64,000 nucleotides of DNA from Gordionus sp. m RMFG-2023. Taxonomy: Eukaryota > Nematomorpha > Gordioida > Chordodea > Parachordodidae. Location of the stretch: positions 8,099,366 through 8,163,365 of the forward strand of contig NC_088777.1 in NCBI RefSeq assembly GCF_954871325.1, read 5' to 3'. Shown here piece by piece: positions 14,301 through 26,300 of this stretch. Positions within the stretch are counted from its first letter, which is position 1; every line of letters begins with the position of its first letter. Made by a program: the position numbers and the translations under genes. A model generated the notes under the pieces. That model saw nothing but the letters and a program-made list of their open reading frames with translations. It did no database searches and was not told the origin of the DNA.

Positions 14301-17300
14301 TAAATTAATTATACTATCGTCTGACTTTTCATCTAGTCAATTTCTAAATATTCCTTTTAAGATACGCTAATTTTTTTTTTACATTTTATATAACATTGCA
14401 TTGCAAAATGAGTGAATGAAGAAGTATTTAAAAAAATCCAATTTGCATTTTATAAGTGTTTTCTAATGCCAAGTGATAATTTGATCAATTTGCACGACAC
14501 CATTTGTAATAAATTACTTACCTTTGCAACGCAGCATTTGAAACGCTCAGTTTGTGCCCACTTACTATATCATATATTATTTTGTATCTATATCTAATCT
14601 AAATGATCATCTATTTTAAAAAAAATTTGATTTTTAAAAGTATTTGATATTGCCGATTCTAAAATGGACGGTCTCAAAAAATTGCTACGAAATAGGCTGT
14701 TCGATTACCCGTCTACTCTCGAGGAACAAAAAGATATTTTGAAGTTTAATAATAAAAACAAAGGAAGAAATTTTAATTTAGTTTGAAAAATGTAATGTAT
14801 GTCCAATACGATCTAACGATCCTCGAGGGGCTACAAATTTAAAATGGGAGAAATATGATTAGGCCAAATATTTAATATTCTAAGAATCTTACAAAAGTGC
14901 TCATCTAGGAGATTTAAAAGACGATATTTTTTTTTTATTAAAAATTCTAACTTGTAATTTTTTGATTATTAAATTTAAAATAAATATATAGATACCTGTT
15001 GGAAATCGATACTAAAAATGATTCCGCTTGGGAAAGCATCACGAAAATGGCCTCCTGGCTAACTCTTTTGCTCATTGATTGCAAGGATAGGAATTTTAAG
15101 ACATGTTTATTCAAAATATTATTATATATAACCCCCTCATTCATAGTTAGTGCGAATTTCGCGGCCAATTATATAAAAATACGCGGTGTATTCTCCTCCG
15201 TGAATTCGCGTTTACCGTGAATGCAGGGTAATGGTTTTGATATGCGAATTATAAAATGCTTATTTTTTAATTATTCAATTTTTAGTTTTGAACCAATCTC
15301 ACGGTGCCACGAGTCGTAAAGTTAGTCAGATTCAACTGGGCAATCCAACAAGTTACAATTTAATATTTTATTCTATTATGGAGGAGGGAGGGGGGATTTA
15401 ATGTTAGATAAAATTTAACGATGAGTCAATATTTAAATTTTTGTTTGCTGCCTGAAGATGTTTCATTTTCTTAGACACCCCCTCCTTAAAAATGGAACTT
15501 TATATGATCTATCCAGTAAAATTGCTACCAGCAATATATTAATTAATTATAATGAAGTATAAATTTTATTGATAATTTTTTTTTTTTGATAGGATCGGAT
15601 ATTTACACGAGTATAAATGCCAATAAATCGTCTTCGAATTTATTAAATCTGGCACCTTCGTTATGCGAAGCCAAAAGCGCGCCTAATCTACATTACAATC
15701 GTTTATTTTATATTTATAATTTTTTATTTGCCTTTTATAAGGGTGTGGCATGATCAAATCAAATTGGTTCAAATCACGATTTTAATTGATGTTTTGGTAT
15801 AAAAATCATGATTTTGAGAATTAATTCTTAAATAAATATTAGATTTTTGTTTAAAAAAAACATTTTAATATACTTCGTTTGAAATAAATTTTCCTTACAG
15901 GTTTTAACTAAATAAATTACTAAATTTTAGCGTTACGAAATATTTTATACGTTGTGCTTTCGTTAATCCCGAAATTATTTTTTGAGTGTAACTTTTATAA
16001 AATCTTTTTTTTAATAATTTTAAAATTTAAAGGAAATATCAAAAATCAATTATAATAATTATATATGTTTTTTTAATATTAATGTTAGAATCATGCAGGG
16101 CTGACCCTATGGCCCTAAAAATTATAAAGTTATATTTCCTTCCCATTCTGCCTTTTTTTTGCCTGATTGAATATTAAATATATAAAAAAAAATTTAATAG
16201 GAAATATTTACTATTCATTTTCATTTAAATATTTAATAATAGATAGAATAAAAATAAGATAAACATTAAATTGTCAAAGTTATTGAATTTAATGACTAAC
16301 ATTATAATAGATTATAAAATATATTTCGAGTTTGAGATTTCTTTTTCATATATGTTTTGAAAATTCGGGTTGCATCAAGTCACTGGATGGGTGGGTCTGG
16401 CTTAGATCCCCCATAAAATTTACTTCAGTCTTGGGCGGGTTTGGGCTAAGAAAATTGGATTTTTTAGTCTCCGACTAAAAATACTTTAAGTGCAGTTTAT
16501 GAATATTAGTTTCATTAAAATAATTTAACATTTTTAACATTAAAGAAAATTAATTAGATTATATACACAGGAATCAGAATGTATTAGATTATCATAATGG
16601 GTAAATGTTAAATATTTATAACATTGTGATATATTACATTTTAGTCAATTCAGTATTGCTAATTTAACAATGGTTTTAATTATAAATTTAACAAGAAAAC
16701 AGATGTGATATAATGTCATGAATGCATGTTACCTTAATAACTTTACCTCTTTTCCTTTAGGTAGTATTTTTTTATTTTAAAATCGTAATTAAATTAAATA
16801 AATCCTTTTTTAAAAAATTTTTTTGTAAAAAACGATCACGATTTTTGCCAATCCTACTAAAAAGAAAATGAATATATGGATGAATGACAGGTGGATAACC
16901 AATATAATAGGAGTATAAATTAAGTTGAAATATAATATATATATTTGCTCCAGATACAGTTATATCTTTAATATTAATTTTTTTTCTCTTCTTTTAAACC
17001 TATTTATTCAAAGACGGTTCTAACACCAACCTTAACAACATAAATTCTACCCCTCTCATTTCTCTTTACATCGAAGAAATATCGTCTCTCATGACTCAGG
17101 GATTTTACGATTTTTGGCAACTTGGTCAAGCTTATTTCTCGGGCTTATTGTATTTTAATAAAGATGTAAATTTTACATACCTTAATTAATATCTTACCGA
17201 AATCTAAAACCGGATTATATGTACAAAGTCGGGCGGACTTTAAATATTTAATTGTTCTCATACATATCATAGTAGGTCTTAACCCCTCCCCCACATAATT

Positions 17301-20300
17301 TTTCTAGTTAATAGTTCGCCGAAACATTCTTAAGTCAATAATTTGATAATTAATTTTATAAAATAAAATATTTTTAACAAAAAATATATTTAACTTAATC
17401 AGCAAACCACCAGCGCTGACAAAGCCTTCAAAGCAGATCCCAACAAATTTTCTCGCTTTAAAGTACGATTTTTTAAACATTTAATTCTATACATAATATT
17501 ATTTTAATGTATCTAAGTATAATTTTACTTTTGTAAATGTTATTTAAAATCATAATACCCAAGGTATTTTCTCATCTCTAATAATTTATACAAAAGTCTA
17601 ATTTTACTACCAGAAACACACCCCTAATCAAACGTTAAAGGAAAATTTTTAATATCTCAATCAGTTGTTTCTTTGATCTCTTTAATAATTTATTTTTTAA
17701 ATTTATTTTCATTTTTTTAAATTCAATAATTTCTCTTTATTTTATTCAATATTTTGTTTTCTTTATTTTGCCTCTTCTAGTACCTGACGAACGACATAGT
17801 GGCTCTATACTGCGATTTGGTCAGGGCAGTATTTCTTCCTTCCACTCTTGCCCTTAACCCGGTTCAAAGGCGAGAATCCGTACTTGGAGACTGGTCTGAA
17901 TATGCTGGATACATTCTCACCGACGGCATTGGCTGGCTCAATTCTACCCTAAAGGATGTCAGGTTTTAATTATTTTCTGACCTTCTAAATAAAATAAATA
18001 AATTATATATATAAATTAATATAATTAGTCATATTCTTAAATATGCTATATTTTTTTAAAGACACTATATTTTACTCAGTGCACTATGCTTTTTTAATAC
18101 AATCATGTTTTTATTATCAAAAAAACACGGTAAAAACTACCAATGAATATATTCCTTAAAAAACACATTAAATTTCATTTGTCCATGGTAAAATTCTGCT
18201 GGATTATTATTATCACAGTGTCACAACCTACCATTGTGACCCGCTCGTATCCAATGATGCTATTTTAGCTCGTTCCGAACCGGGCTTCTAGGTCTTGATT
18301 CTAATAGGCCTAAACTCAAATTATTCGTTATTCGATTCGCAAATACGAATATCTCAATTATTTGAATCGAATAATTTGTATCGACTCTTATTTTCTTAGA
18401 GCCTTATTTTCATAAATTACAAATATTTACAAATTTATTCTGTCCCCTCCCTCTCATTATTTTTTTTTACCTTCTAGAATTTGTCAATTATCCATTCTGA
18501 ATTGGGAAAAAAGGGAAGAAATTGCCGGTTCCGTGGCTCAGATTCCCGAGGAATCGATTATTTGCGTCAAAAAATTGATTTGCGATTTGAGAATTTTCGC
18601 TATGATATCTCATTTTAAAGCCGGAGCTAAGGGTTTTTATTCATGCACGATTATATATGTCGTATTGGGATAATGGAATCCTTGGAAATTCGAAATCTCT
18701 TGATTTTAAGATCCGTTTAACCGGAAATGTATTCTAGCATGTGTAGAGTATTTAACCCTATAAATTTCAGCTATTTTCCGTCTTATACATTTATTTTTAA
18801 AATATATATGGAAAAATTCATACAAAAATTAATATAAATTAGATAGGAGTTCTAAAGTTCATGGCAAAATTGTTTGAAATTTACATTTTGTGTACTCGGT
18901 ACATGCCGAAAAACAATTCCTCTCAAATCAGATTTTTAAAATTTAAAAATCGTTTTTAGTAAACTCATAAATTCCATATCCCAATACGACACACATATAT
19001 ATTTATTCTTTTCATAAAATATTGGAAACCATTTTTGTAAACTCTAAATTTATTTTAAAAAAATTAGTCAGTTAAGTTATTTACGAATTTGTTGATAAGT
19101 TTTAAATTATATTAACAACTTAGATAATTTTTTTTTCCAAGATAATAATAATGTTAACAATTGATTGACAAAATAAGAATGAACCCCCCCCCCCTTCTTG
19201 GATTATTTATTTTTAAAGAAGAAAGATTTTAGAACCAAATATTGCCTAAAGATGCTATAACTTTTTTTTTAAAAATAAATATTTTATTATTAAATTTTTT
19301 GTAATTTTAGTGCATAAAAAATCTCTCAAGATGAAATCAAAAATTTTAAATTAAAATGATAAAACTTCAATTTTTAAAGATTTTAAGTTCAAACTGCTTT
19401 AATCTTTATTCCATTTCCCCCCACCCAATGTTTTATTTAAAATTTTTTATTAATTAATTATTATTTTTTTTCTGTAACATACAAAAATTTAAAGAGATGA
19501 AAAGTTTGTGCCTTAAAGAGAATTGGAAAATCGAGAAGCGGGACAAAGGATATGGCTGCACCAAAATAGTTTTGAGATTATTTATTCAATTGTTTGATTT
19601 ACTTATTATTACTTAATCAACAATGCAAATTTTGTTTATATTATCTTACATCTTTCAACCTTCCATCCATTAAGCTTATTTTTGCCGATTTTTTTTTTTT
19701 GACGTGAGAAAAATTTACTGCTGGTTATACATATAAATTTTTATTCATTTCAGATAAAACTTTTCGAGATTTTGGTTAAGGGCAAATGCGAGTCCGTTAA
19801 ATGGTTAATCGATCCTTTATTGGGCGGGGAACCCGAATTATCTATCTTCGGGGCAGATAGAACCAATCAAAAAGAAGTTAATATTTATATAAAGCTATTT
19901 ATGCCACTTTTTTTTTGCTTGTTTGTTTTAAATTTGCACAAACTATTAGTTTTTTTTTATGTATTTAAATGACGTTTAATTTTATATGTTTTTATTTTAC
20001 AAATTGTAAAATCTTAAATTATAATTTTAAAATAAAATTGTTAAGAGTATTCACTTCAATGCATAACGAACACTTAAATACATGGCGTAATTTTTTTTTA
20101 TCGATTAATTACATTGTCCTCAATTTATCGTAATCTGAGCTGATATAATAATAATCAATCATATTTGAACTTTCCACCGTGTGTGCCTAAATTTTATACA
20201 TCCAATCTTGATATTTAAAAAAAAAGGTTACACTAGCTTGTACGGAGATGATCTTAGCCTTCGGCAATTCTCTGGAATACTTAGCCAGAGGTAGTTCTAA

Positions 20301-23300
20301 AGGTCGCGACTCTATAGTTCCTGAAAAGGAAAAAGAGAATATGGATAAATCTCGACGTTCTCTAAGATCTAAAATTACAAAGGTTTTTTTTGCAGAATGA
20401 AAAATACTGTTATCTAAAAAGTTAAAAAATTTCAATATTGTGTTATTTTATTATTTTCCTCATAGGGGGTGGGGGTGGGAATATAACATGGACAAACAAA
20501 CATTGAATCGAAAGAATTCTATATAGATATACGCAATTAGTTTTTCTTTTAAATTTGAAAATACTTTTTTTTTAAATTTAGCTGCAGGTATTAATGCAGC
20601 CAAATATTGTTCACAATTTTGATCTCAAATATATTCCCAGGAGGGAATAATTTTTCTGGTAAACATGCCTTTTTTCCCAGCAAGTGAGTACTTTTATTCC
20701 CGTTAGAAAAGCAATGCCGAGGGGATTTCTCTGCTGAATACTTTGTTCAGATTTGATGAAATCCTGATTCTATTGCGTATTCTGTGAAATTTTCTAAAAG
20801 GTCAAGGACGAACCAATTACCATGATCGTTCTCGAAAATTGAGTCTAATTATGCACATATTTTATTATTTTGATCTATTATGATACGAATAGAATATGTT
20901 GCAGTCTCGCAGCTATCTTTTATTCAAAACCGAGATGATGAGGAATAAGCTTGGCACAAAGAACCGGTTTATCATTTTAGATTCTGCGAAATAAAGAGCC
21001 AATGGCGAAAGGGCGGTATCCGTTATCTCTTTTTTTAGTGCGATGAGATAGCACCAAAGAGAATAGGAATTTTACCGTGAAGAATTTTGTTTGGTTTCTT
21101 AGATTCTGGAGATATTGAGATATATAGATCGAGGCCCCCCGACGAGTCTTTGCTGATGAAATTTATTGCCTACGACTTCCTTTCCTGTAAAATCAACTGG
21201 AATAGATGAATAAGCGCCATAGCTATTGGTTATTTATTGTGGAAGATCGCCAAAATTTTAAATAATAGCATGAAGGTCTGCCAAGCTTATTTCTCATCAT
21301 CTCGGGTTCAGAAAGAAAGGTAGCTGAAAGGTTCCAACTCATACTACTCGAATCCAACGCAACTGATTAAATTAAGGAAAAACGGTCAATCCCTGACTTT
21401 TTTGAAAATTTCCCAGAATACTCTAAATTTCGATTTAGCAGTTATTCGATTCCCAATTTATTTTTATAATACAATCAGGATATAATTAAAATGCACTAGG
21501 CGAAAAAGATATCGATGACTACCCATTGACTGGACCTATACTTACAAGGTTTTAGTTAATAAGCAAGAAAGAAATAATTTTGTAATCATTTAAATTAAAT
21601 AGTATTATATACGTTTACATCTTTAATTATATTCCGAATCCACTATATCAATGGAAAAAAAACATGTGTAAAATAATATCCTCAAAGACGGTTAAGTTTT
21701 GGTCAATAATATGTAAAACAATTTTTGATATGATTAGGTTACCGTTGGATGGTTTATAATGATATATACTTTATAGAGGTCTGCAAAGGGGGCCGGACCC
21801 GTATTAACGTCTGAAAATTTTTTATTTGGGCCGGGAAATGAAATTATTGGGCTGGATTACCGATGAACTCTGATATATGATAGAAGTGAAAATCCATAAA
21901 GTGTAGCATTATTAAATTAACCACTCCCCGATATTATAATTAGTTATCTATTTGGTTTTCAACTACGTATATTTTGGGTTAGGTAGGACCTATATTTAAA
22001 AAATCCCGGTCGGGCAACCTTAGTGAAAAATTGGAAACGGGTCCGGCCGAGTAGAAATTTGGCCAGGCCGGACAAAACTATATTCCAACTGAGCCGTGCC
22101 CTAAAATTTTGCCATTTGCAGACCTCGAATACTTAAATGCAAATGTTATTTGTTATAAATGTCTCATGAATATTAATTAAAAGGATAAAAGGTTGCTATA
22201 TTGCCTCAGCAATACAGAATACCTACTATGCACCTTAATCAAAACCGGTAATTTGACAGAAATCCTAAATCTCCATGGAATCCCTAACACGGATAATATT
22301 AAAAAAGTATGTACCCTTTTTTTGCATATATTTCTGACTTGAACATTTTTTCTTTTTTCTTATATTAAAAAAATGGAAAGTTATTTAACCCCCCCCCCTT
22401 CTCCCTATTTAGTAAGACTGAAAGAAGCATTAAAGTTACTCATATAGGCGATTGGTAGGTAGTGTTGTAATCGCCACAGGGTCGGGGATTTGAGCTGAGC
22501 TAAAATCTCGGAGAATGGTACCGTTAAATGCACTGTGCAGTATCGACAGTGAAGGTGATGTCCGAAACAATCAACGGGGTGGGAACATGTGCATGCAGGA
22601 AACAATCAACGGGGTAGGAACATGTGCATGCAGAGTTGACCAGTATTTTACAACCGAGACGGAGACCTATCGCCATGCGTAATTCTTCGTTTGTTAGAAG
22701 AAGTCCTAAGTTTGAGCTGGACATAGCTGTTTAACCATTCGTAACCCGATAAGGAGGGTAAAAGTTGTGGAACTCGCAGTTGTAGGAGAGAGAGATGGTC
22801 AACAGTTAGGATTCATCAACTAAAATGAGTGATAATAAATGTGTAAGAATTGATAGGGATCCCTTAGACGCAGCACTCGATATTAGATATTCAACGGAAT
22901 GGCGTATTAAGGAAAGATCCCAGTCATGTTGCTTTCGTGATGTGGGGATTGGAACAGAAAGCGAATCTCTTTTCAGATTGTTAAGGCGTGAGGTGGGGGT
23001 CAATGGAGTTATTGTTAAGTGATAGGAAGCGGCAGCTTGATTCTGAGGCTAAAAAGGGAGCAAGGCTGAGTGGCGCAGGTGATCTTAGGTCAAGACCCCC
23101 AAATTCCGAAGGCAAGGAGGCCTGCATCCAAGAATTAGGGCCGAATTTTATATTGAGGATGCCTTCCAAAGAGTTTTTGATTGTTGATTTTATTTGGGTA
23201 AGAATTTCTGGGAATAAGAAAAGTGGGGCAGAGCGGAAGGCATGTTGGATTTTGGGAATAAAGAAAAAGTTTTTGAGAAGGAAGAAAGCTTGATGGGTAG

Positions 23301-26300
23301 AAAGGACTTTGAGGATTTTATGTAAAAGGTGGAAATTATGGAGAAATTTTTTTTTGAAATATTCGATTGCTTTATTGCCTCCTATTGGGGATCCAAGATG
23401 TGTGAACCTGGATAGATTAATGGGTGTAAAGTTATGAGGAGCGATAAAGATTTCATCTGGTGAATAAAAATCGCATTTGTTGTTATTAAGAGACAACACC
23501 TGTAAGGGGCCTATTTTTAGGAGGTCATCATGTGGACCAGCAAGGGTTTTGTCATCTAAATACCAAACATTGAGGGTCAAATTTGTCTTGCGATATATCA
23601 TTTCAATGATCGACTGGATACTCAAGCAAAAAAGGGCGGGTCTAAGGGGATCACCCTGTTGAATGCCTTGCCTTGATTCAATTAATGTGTTATTGAATTT
23701 AAGGTAGGATGATTTGTTATAAGTGGCAAAAAGGTAGTGAGAATATTCGGGAAAAGCGTCGCAGAAAATGGGGAGAAAATGTTCCCATTTAAGAGAGTTA
23801 AAGACGTTTTTAAAATCCATTTTTAGTATAGTTTTTTGTGGAGTGAAGTTAGATACGCGTGGCATGGGAGGCCGCTTCACAACCGGAAGGTATGTTGAAG
23901 CCAATCTGATGGGTCACTCGGTGAGCTTGTTTTTAATGCGAGTACAATTAATTTAAGATATAATTCGACGGAAAATTGAGCCTACGGCGATTAGGCGGAT
24001 GCCGCCATCTTTTTTGTTTAAGGCTATTAAGCGTGCACCGTGAATAAGAAGTTGTACTGAAGAAGATATGTTGTCGTTTATAATATGATTAAGAAGAGTT
24101 GTTATGTGTAAAAGATCAGTGTTGGTGGTTGTTGATTTGGTGAGGTCTTGAAGGTATATAGCTCTAAAATCTTTTGCATTAGTAACTTCTATGGCGGTTA
24201 GAGGAAGAGTAGGAATTAGGTAGTGGTGGTAGTTCACTAAAATCTTAGAGTATAGTATCCAAATTGTCAGGGGATATGGTGTCTTCGGACACTGCTAAAT
24301 TTAAAACCGCTTTAAAATTACAGGCATTAATTTTACGATTGATAAGTTTAGCCTTTAAATCAGGGATGTTATAATTAAAGGTGGATATTGAAGAACAAGA
24401 GGCATTGCTGTTGGGGATTGGGTTGATTAACTGACACTTAATTTGTTTTGTTAAGTTGAACTTTGTCGACGGAGCCTTCAAGTGAGTAAAACAGAAGTCA
24501 AAAATTTTTTTTTCAGTTGTCAACATTTTTGATATTATTATTGAGTGATTAAATAGTGGCATTGCCTTTTTGCCTCTTATAACAAATCATCCTACCTTAA
24601 ATTCAATAACACAATAATTGAATCAAGGCAAGGCATTCAACAGGGTGATCCCCTTGCACCCGCCCTTTTTTGCTTAAGTATCCAGTCGATCATTGAAATG
24701 ATATATCGCAAGACAAATTTGACCCTCAATGTTTGGTATTTAGATGATGGAACCCTTGCTGGTCCACATGATGACCTCCTCAAAATAGCCCCCTTACAAG
24801 GTTGTCTCTTAATAACAACAAATGCGAATTTTATTCACCAGATGAAATCTTTACCGCTCCTCATAACTTCACACCCAATAATCTATCCGGGTTCACACAT
24901 CTTGGATCCCCAATAGGAGGCAATAAAGCAATCGAATATTTTAAAACAAAATTTCTCCTTTTACATAAAATCCTCAAAGTCCTTTTCCCATCAAGCTTTC
25001 TTCCTTCTCAAAAACTTTTTCTTTATTCCCAAAATCCAACATGCCTTCCGCTCTGCCCCACTTTTCTTATTCCCAGAAATTCTTACCCAAATAGAATCAA
25101 CAATCAAAAACTCTTTAGAAGACATCCTCAATATATAATTCAGCCCTAATTCTTGGATGCAGGCCTCCTTGCCTTCGAAATTTGGGGGTCTTGGCCTAAG
25201 ATCACCTGCGCCACTCAGCCTTGTTACCTTTTTAGCCTCAGAATCAAGCTGCCGCTTAATTCCTATCACTTAACAATAACTCCGCTCTAGCAATTTGAAA
25301 AGAGAATTCGCTTTCTGTTCTAATCCCCACTCTCGGTTGTAAAATACTGGCCAACTCTGCATGCACTTTATGTTCCCACCCCGTTGATTGTTTCGGACAT
25401 CACCTTCACTGTCGATTCTGCACAGTGCAGTTAACGGTACCATTCTCCGCGCTTTTAGCTCAGCTCAAATCCCCGACCCTGTGGCCTCTCAACTGAAAAT
25501 AGTATCCGGCCAGATGGGCTTACCTTAATACCATGGAATAATTGAACTCCTTTAACAAAGGATTACACTTGCATCGACCGATTCGCTCCCTCTTAGTACT
25601 CATTCATGCGAGCGGCAAACTCTAAAATTAACAAATACATTTCCCTAACCATTTGTATCCGACACAACCGGTTTTTTCGGTAAAGATGCCCTAACCTTCT
25701 TCAAATCCCTTTGTAAAAAAATTCATGATCACTTGTGACCCACAGGTATCTTCGACAACGTGTATCTCTTGATATATGCAGATCTAATTTTATTGTCATA
25801 TACGGCTCCATTTTTGACCTCCTCCTTCCCACCATATAATTTATTGTACTAATTATATACAATCTACATTTTGTATTTTAAAAATACTATTTACACATAA
25901 ATATTGTGCTGTAAAAAAAATAAAAATCTTCTCTTTTTTACGAAATTCATTTATTAATTAAATTAGAGCCATTAATATTATAATAGTAATTAGTAACTAA
26001 ATCTAGGTTAATTTTTAAAAAAAAAATAAAGAAGAAATATAGCATGACGGAAAAATAGGAAAGGAGGAGTAAATCTAGGAAAGCTCCTTAGAAAGAGGAC
26101 TTTCTTTGAAGCTAATTTAGAATTAATAATAATTATTTTACAAAACTCGAACAGAATTTCTCTTTAAAAAGAATACGGTTCGGTTGGCGATCACAGGCTA
26201 ACATTCTCGTATTGGGTTTGTAGTTATTAAAGCAAACAATGAGAGTGAGAATCATTCTCTTTATCATAAAAATATCCGTTCGATTTAAAGTTTATTGCGG

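Noticed and set aside
14412-14597. Open frame with [14 protein letters not shown], resembling the VFKKYY region of EXOC2
   Set aside because: Joining exon 8 (ends FKR, phase 1) straight to 14641 gives [19 protein letters not shown], which aligns with human VFKKYYAEVETRIEALRELL without a gap. Including this frame would insert extra residues and needs a poor donor.
22988-23293. Plus-strand 101-codon frame and neighbours at 23477 and 23768
   Set aside because: They are antisense to the reverse transcriptase reading at 22981-23904 and carry no recognisable protein features.
24991-25269. Minus-strand 92-codon frame
   Set aside because: It is the antisense shadow of the plus-strand retroelement copy; it matches the antisense frame at 22988-23293 only because the two copies are inverted.
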